Part shown: one piece after another, positions 52,699 to 62,151 of the stretch
How the letters are laid out: the number at the start of each line of letters is the position of its first letter
Numbering within the stretch: the stretch's first letter is position 1
NCBI GenBank assembly: GCA_016124795.1
Contig: WGNB01000007.1
Span: forward strand, 62,001 to 126,000
From: Rhodopseudomonas sp.
GTDB taxonomy: Bacteria > Pseudomonadota > Alphaproteobacteria > Rhizobiales > Xanthobacteraceae
Direction: 5' to 3'
DNA length: 64,000 nt
Notes under the pieces: model-generated
Told to the model about the DNA's origin: nothing
Databases searched by the model: none
The model's input: the letters and a program-made list of their open reading frames with translations, nothing else
Program-made: the position numbers and the translations under genes

Positions 52699-54405
52699 CT
52701 ATCGCATCCAGCCGAACGGACCGTTGGCGCCGAACAATCCGTCGGACGAACGACGCGCGGGACGCGGTGCGGATTCGATCTGACGACGCGGCTTTTCCGC
52801 GACGGATTTCGCCGGCTTCTCTGCCGCCGGTTTCGCTCCGACGGCCGGCTCGGACTTCGCGACACCCGGTTCGGGCGCGATGATCGCATCCGGTGCCGCA
52901 ATCTCAGGCGCGGCGGCCGGCTTCGACGTCGCTATCGATTTTTCCGGTCGAGGTTGACTGGACGACGAGTGAGCCGGCGCCGACGGCTTCGGTGCCGGGG
53001 GCGTCGGCACCGCAGGCTTTACCGTGGCCTTATCGGCGGCGGCCTTGCCCGGACCCGTCTTGTCGTCCGCGGCTTTCGCGCCGCTGCCCAGCGGCCAGGC
53101 AAAGTCGTCAGCGCGCCCCATCGGCGCGATCACCGGATCGCCTTTAACCAGAACCTTCGCGGCGCTCGCGTCGTCACGAATCTGGGCTCCGCCACCACCC
53201 GCCAGCGATTCATCGCTGTTGCCGGGTGTCGCGGTCAACGGCACCACCGGCCCGGCCAGTGGCCGGGCCACCGGGCCGTCGGCCGGAACCGGTCCCATCG
53301 GTCCCGAAGGCAAAGCGATCGGCCCGCGGTTGTTCATGTAGCGTCGGATTTCGCGCTCGACGTAATGCGCCAGTTTTCGCGCGCCGTATTTTGTGAAGAA
53401 CACGCCGTCACCGGAGCGCAGGCGACGCACCTGACCTTCATAGTCGGGGCCGTAGGTCGTGTACTTGCCGTCTTCATCGACGAAGCCGTCCCAGACATCG
53501 ATATAGACCGCGCCGGCGCGCTCGACCCGCGCCCGATAAAGCTCGTTGAGATAAACCGCGTCGGCGGTCGAGCGGGTGCCGCGGATCGACGGCAAACCGA
53601 CCCAGAACACTGGCACGCCCTGACTCTTGAGTGCGGCCACCGTCTCGTCGATCCGTCGGGAATATACTTTTTCCCATTGGTCGGAGCGAAACTCGACAAT
53701 GCCATTGGCCTTCTTTGCAGAAGGCGGCTCGGGCGCGATGATGGCGTCCGGCCCCTGGTCTTCGCCATCTTTCTTCGCCTGGTCCGACGCAGCGCCAGGC
53801 TTGTCAGGCTGTTTCGCCGGCTCCTTGATGTCCTTTTCACGGATGTTCTGGCGATCACTCACCCCCAGCATCATCACGACATAATTCGGCTTGTCCGCCG
53901 TCACCGCGTCACGCGCGACGTGCCACCAGTCGAGGTCGCCTTTGGCATCGTAATGCAGAAGGCCGGAATGAGCCTTGCTCTTGCGAATAATCGCGATTTC
54001 AGGCGCGTCGGAAAAAGCGTCTTCCAGGCCATAGGCCAGCCAGTCGGCCATGCCGTCGCCCATGACCATGATCGACGTCGTCGGGGTCACCGGCTCGGCT
54101 TTCGGGTCCGGCTTGCGTGGCGCCGGTGCCCGCGAATAATCGGTGGGTGCCTGCTCCCGGCTCCGGTCGCGATCGTCGTACCGCTGTAACGGCGAGATGC
54201 CGAATAGCTGCTGAAAAAAGCCGCCGCCTCCGCTGTTCCGACGCTGCCTGCTCTGGGCTTGCGCCGGATCGCTCGCGACAACCTGAATGGCCGCGATACA
54301 GGCGCATTCGGCGACCGCCAGAATGATCGCGCCGGCCAGCCACCTCGTAAACCGGGCTTTATGGCCGGTCTTATGGTCTGGCTTGTGATCTTTCGTGCGA
54401 TCCAT
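52699..54405 (-). CDS. DUF459 (SGNH hydrolase-like) membrane-anchored protein
   Basis: This 568-residue protein has a basic start, a membrane anchor or uncleaved signal (about 21-45), then an SGNH/DUF459 domain with VMGDGMADWLAYGLEDAF near 113 (GDS-like block), MMLGVSDRQNI near 178, and VGLPSIRGTRSTADAVYLNEL near 268. The last 190 residues are Pro/Ala-rich linker. The motif DAIIAPEP occurs twice, at about 218 and 517. The enzyme may trim or modify envelope sugars. The start at 54405 is uncertain; an ATG at 54459 is also in frame. It lies between the porin and a lytic transglycosylase. Confidence 0.85.
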   Translation of the reverse strand: MDRTKDHKPDHKTGHKARFTRWLAGAIILAVAECACIAAIQVVASDPAQAQSRQRRNSGGGGFFQQLFGISPLQRYDDRDRSREQAPTDYSRAPAPRKPDPKAEPVTPTTSIMVMGDGMADWLAYGLEDAFSDAPEIAIIRKSKAHSGLLHYDAKGDLDWWHVARDAVTADKPNYVVMMLGVSDRQNIREKDIKEPAKQPDKPGAASDQAKKDGEDQGPDAIIAPEPPSAKKANGIVEFRSDQWEKVYSRRIDETVAALKSQGVPVFWVGLPSIRGTRSTADAVYLNELYRARVERAGAVYIDVWDGFVDEDGKYTTYGPDYEGQVRRLRSGDGVFFTKYGARKLAHYVEREIRRYMNNRGPIALPSGPMGPVPADGPVARPLAGPVVPLTATPGNSDESLAGGGGAQIRDDASAAKVLVKGDPVIAPMGRADDFAWPLGSGAKAADDKTGPGKAAADKATVKPAVPTPPAPKPSAPAHSSSSQPRPEKSIATSKPAAAPEIAAPDAIIAPEPGVAKSEPAVGAKPAAEKPAKSVAEKPRRQIESAPRPARRSSDGLFGANGPFGWMR

Positions 54406-54536
54406 AGCGAAGGTCCGAGTTTCTGGCGCGCGGCCGGCTGAATACGACCCTGCCCACATGCATGGACCAATAGCCGACCAAAAATGTCAACTCGAAGATG
54501 GCTCACGACCCGTCGTTGACGGCCGCCATGCAGCGG

Positions 54537-55865
54537 TCAGCGACGACGCAGCCGTTCCAGTACTCCGGCGGACGCAAAGCCGTCCGGGACGCGGCCTATC
54601 CTGGCCTGGAAATCGCGCAGCGCCTCGCGGGTTTTGGCGCCAAGGCGTCCGTCCGGCTCACCAACGTCGAAGCCGTGGCGTTCGAGCAGTTGCTGGAGCT
54701 CCAGCCGCTCGTCGCGGGTCAGCACCCGCTCGTAACGCGGCCAGTGCTGGACGAAGGCGCCGCCGCCCCGCAGCCGGTCGGCCAGATGCCCGATTGCCAG
54801 CGCATAGGCTTCCGCCGGGTTGTAACGCATGATGGCTCGAAAATTGGGCAGCATCAAAAAGCCCGGCCCCTGGATACCGGCCGGCACCAGCAGAAAAGCC
54901 TTATCTCCGGGCCGGGGAAACGCCTTGCCGCCGGCCCGGACAATGCCGTAACGCTCCCAGTCCGCGACCGTCATGGTCCGGCGATGCTCGGCCAGCATGA
55001 AATTGAAGTTGGCCGGCACGACGACCTCATAACCCCAGGTCTCGCCGCTGCGCCAACCGGCCTTCTTGAGGTTGTTGGCGGTCGAAGCGATCAAATCGGG
55101 CATCGAATCGATCACGTCGCGATGACCGTCATGATCGAAATCGACCGCATAGCGCTGGAACGCCGTCGGCATGAACTGAGTCGGTCCGAAGGCACCGGCC
55201 CAGGAACCGACGAACCGTTCCGGCCGGACGTCGCCACGATTGAGAATGTCGACTGCCGCCACAAACTCATCGCGGAAATAGCGCTGGCGTCGACCGACAC
55301 AAGCCAGCGTCGCCGTTGAGCGCAGCACCGGACGATCGCCGGCGATTGTCCCATAATTGGTCTCGACACCCCAAATCGCCGTAATCACATACCGATCGAC
55401 GCCATAGACCTTTTCGGCGGCGTCAAAGACGTGGCGATATTTCGCAAGCAGGCGTTGGCCGGCGGCAATCCGCTCGTCGGTCACCAACACGTCAAGGTAG
55501 TCCCAAACCGCCTTGGTGAACTCCGGCTGGCTGTCGAGCAAATCCATGATGCGCAAATCCGGCGTCAGCCGCGCCGTCATGCGCTGATAGGCCGCATACG
55601 ATACACCGCGCCGGGCTACCAACGGCGCCAGACGCCGCAGACAATCGTGAAACTGCGCTGCCGCCTGACGAATGGCGACCGCCGTCATCAAGGGATGACC
55701 GGACGCGCCGTCGCGGCCGCTCCAGCCGCCATAATCCGCGCGATCCGCCGGCAGGTTCGATTTGATCGAACCGGTGCGGTCACCGTCGTCGCGAGCCGGC
55801 GCGGCGGTCCCGATAAAGACCAGCAAGAGCGCGGCCATGACGGTTGTTACAGGGATCTTTCGCAT
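54537..55865 (-). CDS. Lytic murein transglycosylase (MltB-type, SLT_2) with PG-binding domain
   Basis: This 442-residue protein has a signal peptide (residues 1-24), then an SLT_2 domain with the catalytic Glu in AIWGVETNYG near 165, SWAGAFGPTQFMPTAF near 221 and the Ca-like DHDGHRDVIDS near 245. A C-terminal PG_binding_1 domain (about 382-440, GFDVGEPDGRLGAKTREALRDFQ) completes it. The enzyme cleaves glycan strands to 1,6-anhydromuramyl ends in the periplasm. It has no lipobox, so it is a soluble MltB type. It is divergent from galU. Confidence 0.94.
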   Translation of the reverse strand: MRKIPVTTVMAALLLVFIGTAAPARDDGDRTGSIKSNLPADRADYGGWSGRDGASGHPLMTAVAIRQAAAQFHDCLRRLAPLVARRGVSYAAYQRMTARLTPDLRIMDLLDSQPEFTKAVWDYLDVLVTDERIAAGQRLLAKYRHVFDAAEKVYGVDRYVITAIWGVETNYGTIAGDRPVLRSTATLACVGRRQRYFRDEFVAAVDILNRGDVRPERFVGSWAGAFGPTQFMPTAFQRYAVDFDHDGHRDVIDSMPDLIASTANNLKKAGWRSGETWGYEVVVPANFNFMLAEHRRTMTVADWERYGIVRAGGKAFPRPGDKAFLLVPAGIQGPGFLMLPNFRAIMRYNPAEAYALAIGHLADRLRGGGAFVQHWPRYERVLTRDERLELQQLLERHGFDVGEPDGRLGAKTREALRDFQARIGRVPDGFASAGVLERLRRR

Positions 55866-55915
55866 CGCTATCGCCTTATCCCTTCATGCAACCCATGAAA
55901 TCTATCCAGACGCCG

Positions 55916-55944
55916 ATCGGGCACCCTCAATGGGTGCCCCGATT
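55916..55944. terminator. Hairpin in the galU upstream region, function unclear
   Basis: ATCGGGCACCC pairs with GGGTGCCCCGAT (one bulge), loop TCAAT. It is followed by TTTCGTTT on the plus strand. It lies between divergent genes, upstream of galU, so it may be an attenuator-like leader element rather than a normal terminator. Confidence 0.35.
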
Positions 55945-56085
55945 TCGTTTCAGCGGCGTTAATAGTCTATGATTATTGGCAGGATGAGGCTGGGTTCCGC
56001 CTCAATCTGGACCTTTCGTCGCGGCTATGTCTTCTCTGTTCACCTCGCGATCCGCGCCCCACTTTTGAGAGATGGCTACTACCCC

Positions 56086-56973
56086 ATGACCCGTCCCCGC
56101 ATTCGCAAAGCCATATTCCCGGTCGCCGGCCTCGGCACCCGCTTCCTGCCCGCGACCAAAGCCATGCCGAAGGAAATGCTGCCGGTCGTCGACCGCCCGC
56201 TGATCCAGCATGTCGTCGACGAGGCGCGTCAGGCCGGCATCGAGCACTGCATTTTCGTCACCGGCCGCAACAAGAGCGTGATCGAGGATCACTTCGACCG
56301 CCAGTTCGAACTCGAAGTGACCTTGGTCGAACGCGGCAAGAAGGCCGACCTGGCTTCACTTTCACAGGACCTGCCGGAGGCCGGCGGCACCAGCTTCACC
56401 CGTCAGCAGTCGCCGCTGGGCCTTGGTCATGCGGTATGGTGCGCGCGCGAGCTGGTCGGTGGCGAGCCCTTCGCTGTAATCCTGCCGGACGTCCTGGTGC
56501 AGCACCCGCGCGGCTGTCTGGCGCAAATGATCGACGCCAGTTCGGACCTCGACGCGAAAGCCAATGTCATCGCCGTCGAGGAAGTCCCAATGGAACGGGT
56601 CCATATGTACGGCGTGGTCGGCGTCGGCAAACCGGTCGGCAAGGCTTTCGCTATCACCCAGATGGTCGAAAAGCCGAAAGCCGCTGACGCGCCGTCCAAT
56701 CTATCCATCACCGGACGCTATATTCTACAGCCGGAGATTTTCGACCTGCTCGGCAAACAGGCAGCCGGCGCCGGCGGCGAAATCCAACTCACCGACGCGA
56801 TGGTCGCGCTGGCCAAAACGCAGCCATTCTATGGCCTCAAATTTGAAGGCCGCAGTTACGACTGCGGCTCCAAGATCGGCTTTCTCACCGCCAATGTCGC
56901 CTATGGCCTCGAGCGGCCCGACCTCGGCCCGGAACTCCGCGCCGAACTGACACGGATGCTGGCGGCCAAATAG
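56086..56973 (+). CDS. galU: UTP--glucose-1-phosphate uridylyltransferase
   Basis: This 295-residue enzyme makes UDP-glucose for surface polysaccharides. It shows the nucleotide loop FPVAGLGTRFLPATKAMPKEMLPVVDRPLIQ near 9, the lid around QSPLGLGHAV near 105, EKPKAADAPSNL near 195 and YDCGSKIGFL near 261. The ATG at 56086 is chosen since it gives the normal length of about 290; the frame extends to 55969. It ends 44 bases before the convergent macB-type permease stop, with a hairpin between. Confidence 0.96.
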   Translation: MTRPRIRKAIFPVAGLGTRFLPATKAMPKEMLPVVDRPLIQHVVDEARQAGIEHCIFVTGRNKSVIEDHFDRQFELEVTLVERGKKADLASLSQDLPEAGGTSFTRQQSPLGLGHAVWCARELVGGEPFAVILPDVLVQHPRGCLAQMIDASSDLDAKANVIAVEEVPMERVHMYGVVGVGKPVGKAFAITQMVEKPKAADAPSNLSITGRYILQPEIFDLLGKQAAGAGGEIQLTDAMVALAKTQPFYGLKFEGRSYDCGSKIGFLTANVAYGLERPDLGPELRAELTRMLAAK

Positions 56974-56980
56974 CCGCGAT

Positions 56981-57015
56981 CGCCGGGCCGCCGCATCGGG
57001 ACAAGCGGTCCGGCG
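56981..57015. terminator. Hairpin between galU and the ABC permease, probable bidirectional terminator
   Basis: An 11-base stem with one G-T pair (56981-56991 with 57005-57015) lies between the convergent stops of galU (56973) and the permease (57017). There is no T run. Confidence 0.5.
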
Positions 57016-57016
57016 G

Positions 57017-58222
57017 CTACTCGTGGCGCAGCGCCTCGATCGGATCGAGACGCGCGGCGCGGCGTGCCGGAAAATATCCAAACACAATGCCGACGACGGC
57101 CGAGAACAGGAACGCGACGACAATAATCGTCGGGTCGACCATGAACGGCACATGCAACATATTGGTCGCCATCAGCGCGAGTCCCAGACCGAGCATTATG
57201 CCGGCCAATCCCCCGAACAGCGATAATACGACCGCCTCGACAAGAAACTGCGACAGCACCTGCCGTTCCAGGGCGCCGATCGCCAGACGTATGCCGATCT
57301 CTCGGGTCCGTTCGGTCACCGACACCAGCATGATATTCATGATCCCGATGCCGCCCACCAGCAAACTGACGGCCGCCACCGCACCGAGCAGCCCGGTCAA
57401 CATGGCGGTCGTGCCGGCCATGGTTTGAACGAGTTGCTTCATGTCACGCACGGAGAAATCGTCCTCCTTGCCGCGCCCGATATTACGACGTTCGCGCAAG
57501 ATGCGTTCGATATCGGCCTGCACCTTGCTCGTTTCGACATCGTCCTTGGCCGACACCATGATGCGATTGATGTCGGTATTGCCGGCCAAGCGCCGGTGAA
57601 ATGTGCGGATCGGCATCAGCACGATATCATCCTGATCCGAGCCGAAGCTCGATTGTCCTTTGGACTCGAGCACACCGACCACCTCGCAGGACACCTTATC
57701 GACCCGAATATTGCGCCCGATCGGACTGGCGCGGCCGAACAGCTTGTCCGCAACGGTGGTGCCGATAATGCAGGCCGCGCGGCCGGCGCGAATTTCCCCA
57801 TCGAGAAATTGACGCCCCAAGCTCAAGCCCCAGTCCTGGCTGATGAAGTAATCATCGTCCGTTCCGGTGACCGTTGTGATGCGATTTTCGGTACCGTAAA
57901 CGACCGTAACCGATTTTTGCGCGACCGGCGCCACCGCCTTGACGCCGTTAAGCTGGGTTCGCATCGCTTCGATATCGCGCGAGTTAAAGGCCTTGGCGTC
58001 AGAACTCGCCCGTCCGGGACCAAATTGGCCCGGACTCACCGACAAGAGATTCGACCCGAGCTTGGACAAATCCGCCGTCACCTTGGCGGTCGTTCCGTTA
58101 CCGATCGTCACCATCGCGATCACTGCGCCGACGCCAATGACCACACCCAACACGGTCAGGAACGAGCGCAGTGCGTTGCGCCTAATCGCTTGCAGAGCCA
58201 ACCTGAAGGCTTCAAACAGCAT
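57017..58222 (-). CDS. macB: MacB-type ABC transporter permease (FtsX domain)
   Basis: This 401-residue protein has one N-terminal membrane span (about 18-40; FLTVLGVVIGVGAVIAMVTIG), a large periplasmic MacB_PCD domain with the TADLSKLGSNLLSVSPG segment, and three C-terminal spans (FtsX) around 270-390. It is the permease of a MacAB-like tripartite exporter. Its ATG overlaps the ATPase stop by one base (TGATG). It lacks a fused ATPase, so it is the split MacB type. The substrate class is unknown: peptides, siderophores or heme are known for relatives. Confidence 0.92.
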   Translation of the reverse strand: MLFEAFRLALQAIRRNALRSFLTVLGVVIGVGAVIAMVTIGNGTTAKVTADLSKLGSNLLSVSPGQFGPGRASSDAKAFNSRDIEAMRTQLNGVKAVAPVAQKSVTVVYGTENRITTVTGTDDDYFISQDWGLSLGRQFLDGEIRAGRAACIIGTTVADKLFGRASPIGRNIRVDKVSCEVVGVLESKGQSSFGSDQDDIVLMPIRTFHRRLAGNTDINRIMVSAKDDVETSKVQADIERILRERRNIGRGKEDDFSVRDMKQLVQTMAGTTAMLTGLLGAVAAVSLLVGGIGIMNIMLVSVTERTREIGIRLAIGALERQVLSQFLVEAVVLSLFGGLAGIMLGLGLALMATNMLHVPFMVDPTIIVVAFLFSAVVGIVFGYFPARRAARLDPIEALRHE

Positions 58223-58938
58223 CAGGCGGCCTCGCGGTTGAGAACGTCGCTCTCGATTCGTCCATCGACAAACCGGATCATCCGCTTCGCGTAGGCGGCG
58301 ATGTCGGTCTCGTGCGTCACCATCACCACCGTCATGCCCTGTTCGACATTGAGGCTTGTCACAAGGTCCATGATCTCGCGGCTGGTCTTGGTATCGAGGT
58401 TGCCGGTCGGCTCGTCGGCCAGAAGCAATTGCGGATCGGTGACAATGGCGCGCGCGATCGCGACGCGCTGTTGTTGCCCACCGGACAGTTCGTTCGACGT
58501 ATGATGGCCGCGACCCGCAAGGCCGACCCGTTCCAGCGCCCGAGCGGCAAGTTGCTGCCGTTCCGCCACCGGCATCCCGCGATAGATTAACGGCAGTTCG
58601 ACATTCTCGAGCGCTGTCGTGCGGGCCAGCAGGTTGAAGCCCTGAAACACGAAACCGAGCATATGGCGGCGGATCAGAGCGCGCTGGTTCTGCGGCAAAC
58701 GCCCCACTTCGATTCCCTGGAAACGATAATCGCCGGAGGTTGGCGTATCCAGACAGCCGAGAATATTCATGGCGGTCGATTTGCCTGACCCGGACGGCCC
58801 CATGATCGATACAAACTCACCGTCGGCGATGGTCAAATCAACGTCGCTGAGCGCATGCACGGCCGCCGCGCCGCTGCCATAGACCTTGCAGACGGATCTA
58901 AATTCGATCAGCGGCGACGCGGTCTTGGCATCGGTCAC
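58222..58938 (-). CDS. MacB/LolD-type ABC transporter ATP-binding protein
   Basis: This 238-residue ATPase has the Walker [13 protein letters not shown] near 43, Q-loop FVFQGFNLL, signature [15 protein letters not shown] near 152, Walker [13 protein letters not shown] near 169 and the switch His in VMVTHETD near 204. It would power the exporter formed with the permease and the adaptor encoded on either side. It is cytosolic. The reading frame starts [16 protein letters not shown], with the adaptor stop 16 bases upstream. Confidence 0.95.
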   Translation of the reverse strand: MTDAKTASPLIEFRSVCKVYGSGAAAVHALSDVDLTIADGEFVSIMGPSGSGKSTAMNILGCLDTPTSGDYRFQGIEVGRLPQNQRALIRRHMLGFVFQGFNLLARTTALENVELPLIYRGMPVAERQQLAARALERVGLAGRGHHTSNELSGGQQQRVAIARAIVTDPQLLLADEPTGNLDTKTSREIMDLVTSLNVEQGMTVVMVTHETDIAAYAKRMIRFVDGRIESDVLNREAA

Positions 58939-58954
58939 GGCGTGGGTCCCGCTG

Positions 58955-60232
58955 CTACTTCTTCGTCGACTGATCGACGATCAAGATTTGACCGGCGCTT
59001 AGATCGCCGCTCACGACTTCGGTGTTCTTGCCGTCGCTCGAGCCGACAACGACCCGCACCGGTTTCGGCCGGCCATTGTCCAGTATCCAAACCGTTCGCC
59101 CGTTACCGGATTCCTCTCGCGACGTTACAGCGCTGGGGCGTGGCGGCCTCGGCATCAAGCGGCTCAAAAAGCTGCCGTTCGATGTCTTCTCGGTGGCCGG
59201 CGGCGCATAGCGAAGCGCGGCATTCGGAACCAGCAGGGCATTACGAACTTCGGTGACTTTGATCTCCGCCGTCGCCGTCATGCCCGGCCGCAACAGCAAT
59301 TCAGAATTGTCGATGTTCAACACCGCCTTGTAAGTCACGACGCCCTGGATCGTCTCGGAGGCGAAGCGCACCTCTCGAATGGTCGCCGGGAAATTGCGGT
59401 TTGGAAATGCGTCGACTGTGAAGGTGGCGCTCTGTCCCGCCGTGACCTTGCCGACATCGGCTTCGTCGACATTGACCTGCAATTCCATCTGCTTGAGATC
59501 TTCAGCGATCGAGAACAGGACCGGCGCCTGCAACGAGGACGCAACGGTCTGGCCCGGATCGACATTGCGCGTCAGTACGACGCCGTCGATCGGCGAGGTG
59601 ATCGAGGCCTTGGCGAGATTGGTTTCGCCGAGTTCCACATCCGCCGCGGCAACATCGACATCGGCCCGAGCGCTCGCCAGGGAGGTCACCGCCCGGTCAT
59701 AAGCCGCCTGGGCCTGATCGTGATCGCGGGCCGAAACGGCCTGTGTCGTCGCCAGCATTTTGTTGCGCGCGAGATCGCGCTGCTTTTCGCCGACGGTGAC
59801 CTGCGCTTCCGCCACTTTCGCCTGAGCGGCAACCAGCTTTGCCCGTGAGCTGTTAAGGGTCGCCACCAGCTTGTCAGTATCGAGCGTGGCCAGCACCTGC
59901 CCGGCCTTCACCGGCGAATTGTAGTCGACCAGAACCTTGCGGATCGTGCCCGACAATTCGCTCGAAACGTCCACCTTATTGGTCGGCTGGACCGAGCCGG
60001 TCGCACTCACGACAACGACAAGATTGCCACGGGTCGCGGACGCGGTGACATAGCTCACGGCGCCCGAATTGCCGCCAAACAGCCAAAATGCCGCCAACAG
60101 CGCGACGCCGGAAATGACAAGCCCGACGGCGATGGGCTTGCGCCATCGCCGCCACGGCGACGCCGTCGCCGCCCCCAGGCCGAGAATGGCATGAATATCG
60201 ACGCGTTCCTGCGGCTCGATGGGTTTGTTCAT
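58955..60232 (-). CDS. macA: HlyD/MacA-type periplasmic adaptor
   Basis: This 425-residue protein has an N-terminal cytosolic tail and one membrane anchor (about 32-53; IAVGLVISGVALLAAFWLF). A lipoyl half motif (VVSATGSVQPTNKVDVSSELSG near 76), a coiled coil (about 120-200) and a second lipoyl half (KASITSPIDGVVLTRNVDPG) follow, then beta-barrel and membrane-proximal domains. The adaptor links the inner-membrane ABC pump to an outer-membrane channel. It is the first gene of the operon. A perfect FNR/FixK box lies 59 bases upstream. No TolC is adjacent. Confidence 0.93.
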   Translation of the reverse strand: MNKPIEPQERVDIHAILGLGAATASPWRRWRKPIAVGLVISGVALLAAFWLFGGNSGAVSYVTASATRGNLVVVVSATGSVQPTNKVDVSSELSGTIRKVLVDYNSPVKAGQVLATLDTDKLVATLNSSRAKLVAAQAKVAEAQVTVGEKQRDLARNKMLATTQAVSARDHDQAQAAYDRAVTSLASARADVDVAAADVELGETNLAKASITSPIDGVVLTRNVDPGQTVASSLQAPVLFSIAEDLKQMELQVNVDEADVGKVTAGQSATFTVDAFPNRNFPATIREVRFASETIQGVVTYKAVLNIDNSELLLRPGMTATAEIKVTEVRNALLVPNAALRYAPPATEKTSNGSFLSRLMPRPPRPSAVTSREESGNGRTVWILDNGRPKPVRVVVGSSDGKNTEVVSGDLSAGQILIVDQSTKK

Positions 60233-60291
60233 CGCTCAAGGTCCAAAGCGGCGGTTCGAACCTATAAGCCGGCCAAATGGCCAATTTGACC

Positions 60292-60305
60292 TTGATCTCA
60301 ATCAA
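60292..60305 (-). promoter_or_regulatory. Perfect FNR/FixK box upstream of the MacAB operon
   Basis: TTGAT-CTCA-ATCAA is an exact match to the FNR/FixK palindrome. Its centre is at 60298.5. A -10-like TTATAG lies at 60262-60267 on the minus strand; the start would be near 60255-60257, which puts the box at about -41.5 (class II activator position). The adaptor ATG is at 60232. The outer-membrane barrel gene upstream ends at 60337 on the same strand, so only the exporter operon fits as target. Confidence 0.75.
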
Positions 60306-60336
60306 GTTTTGCCGGTTCCGGACGCCGCCCGCGCCT

Positions 60337-61995
60337 CTAGCGCTGGACCCGGACGCCGAGCATGAAGACGCTGGCGGTATAATCATTGCCGGCAATATTC
60401 GAGCGCAGCCAGTCCTGCCGGAAGTCGCCCTTGAGCGACACCGTCCGGTTGAGCTTGTAGGTCAGGCCGAAGCCGGCCGAATAGCGATTATCCTCGCGCG
60501 ACGTACCCTCGTAGTCGTCGAGCCCGATGCCGAGCTTGATGCTGCCGATCAGCCAGCGCCGGAACGCATGATCCACTTCAACCCCGGCGTCCCGATACAG
60601 GATGCCCGAGGCGCCGGCGATGGTGGTTTCGCCGACCGACGATGCGGCGGTGATCTTGACGGTGGTCAGCGCACTAGCGGTCCAGACCAGCGACGCATCG
60701 CCGATCAGACCGGTGAGGGAATCGAGCCTCGCGTCGTCGTAATCGCGCCGGGTCATGCCGGCCGATATCTCGCCCGTCAGTTGGCGCGTCAGCTCGAAGG
60801 TCGTGCCGAACTTGCCGGTGACGCCTTTTGAATCGCGGCGATAGCCGGACGAGTCCACCGGTTCGTCATGGGTGCGGGTATCGTAACGGCCCTCGACAAA
60901 GGCCGTCACTCCCGGCGTCAATTCATAACCGCCGCGCAAGGTCACGCCGTATTGATCGTAATTGCGATCCTTGTTGCTGGCGGTCGTACCGTCGACGAGC
61001 GTCGAGTCCTGATAGGACGTCCGTTCGACGTCACCCTTGACCGACAGATCGACGCGGTTGAACTTGCGGCCAAGCCCAACCGAACCGCCAACCGTCGAAT
61101 AGATCGGCAACTTGGCAAGGCCCGCCTGCAAATTTGGACTGCCCGGATTGTCCGTCGACACCAGCACGCGACCGCCGAGATCGACACGGGTCGTTTTGGT
61201 GACGTCGATCCGGCCATCGACCTTGCCGTTGACATTGGGCCGGCTCAACGTCGGCTCGGCGTCCGGACTATAGCCCGTGTAACTGCCGCGCAGTTCTGCC
61301 TTCAATTCGTGCCGCGACCAGTTCGATTGCGCCTTGAGTTCGGGGGCGATGGTGTAAATTGACGCGCCCTTTGGATCGGCGGTTTGCTGCGGATTGGTCG
61401 CATAGCCGCCGCTAAGCTCGACCGCCGGAAACAGCGTAAAGGCGCCGGCACGCACGCCGAGCGGCGCATAGGGATCGTCCGACCCGTCGGCTGCTTTGCG
61501 CCGGAGACGGTTTTTGCGGTTGCGGAGATCGGTGGCGTCCGGCGTCGCCTGCGGCGGGACGACAGTGCCGCCGACCGTCTCGCGATAAGGCATCTGATAG
61601 GGCGACACAGTTGCGGCAATCGGCGTGCGATCCGCTGACGCCTCGGCCGACTGGCGGCGCGCCCCGCTTTTCAGGCGCGCCTTGGCTTTGGCCCGCCGGC
61701 TATTGGTCGCATCGTAGCCGGTATCGCCAGCGGCCGAAGGCGGCGGCGTGAAATTGCTCGGCGGCCCAAGTTCGACCAGTTCCGAGCGGCCGAAGCGCTG
61801 AAATCGTGGCGGCTTGCGCGGGTCGGTCGACAGTTTCGGCGCCAGCGGATCGAGGTATTCAGGGACTGTCTGCGCCAGTGCCGGGCGCGCCGTCGAGGCC
61901 GTTCCAATCGCCATAGCCAGCGCAAGCGCGCTCACGGACCATAGCGGCCCGGCGCACCGTCGTTCGGCGCAAAAGGAGCGGCAAAGACGCGGCAC
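60337..61995 (-). CDS. Outer-membrane beta-barrel protein
   Basis: This 552-residue protein starts with GTG and has a signal peptide (cleavage near ALA-QT at residue 42). A basic, Pro-rich part of about 100 residues (KAKARLKSGARRQSAEASAD) follows, then a large barrel domain (about 190-552) with alternating strands such as AVELSGGYATNPQQT and LRGGYELTPGVTAFVEGRYDTR, ending in Val-Arg-Val-Gln-Arg. This is the OMP_b-brl_2 type found in Bradyrhizobium-like genomes, often near polysaccharide genes. Its role is unknown. An internal start is possible but would lose the signal. Confidence 0.85.
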   Translation of the reverse strand: MPRLCRSFCAERRCAGPLWSVSALALAMAIGTASTARPALAQTVPEYLDPLAPKLSTDPRKPPRFQRFGRSELVELGPPSNFTPPPSAAGDTGYDATNSRRAKAKARLKSGARRQSAEASADRTPIAATVSPYQMPYRETVGGTVVPPQATPDATDLRNRKNRLRRKAADGSDDPYAPLGVRAGAFTLFPAVELSGGYATNPQQTADPKGASIYTIAPELKAQSNWSRHELKAELRGSYTGYSPDAEPTLSRPNVNGKVDGRIDVTKTTRVDLGGRVLVSTDNPGSPNLQAGLAKLPIYSTVGGSVGLGRKFNRVDLSVKGDVERTSYQDSTLVDGTTASNKDRNYDQYGVTLRGGYELTPGVTAFVEGRYDTRTHDEPVDSSGYRRDSKGVTGKFGTTFELTRQLTGEISAGMTRRDYDDARLDSLTGLIGDASLVWTASALTTVKITAASSVGETTIAGASGILYRDAGVEVDHAFRRWLIGSIKLGIGLDDYEGTSREDNRYSAGFGLTYKLNRTVSLKGDFRQDWLRSNIAGNDYTASVFMLGVRVQR

Positions 61996-62151
61996 TGTCA
62001 GCGCTCAAGCCTCCTGGTTCCGGCGCGCGACAACGCGCACCCGCCCGCGGAGCCCGCGGGAAGTGGTTAACGGACGCTAAAGCGCTATGGTTAACGGGGC
62101 GTTGATGCGGCTTTGGGGTACCGAGGCACCCGCGCCGCGCGGGCGCGGAGG

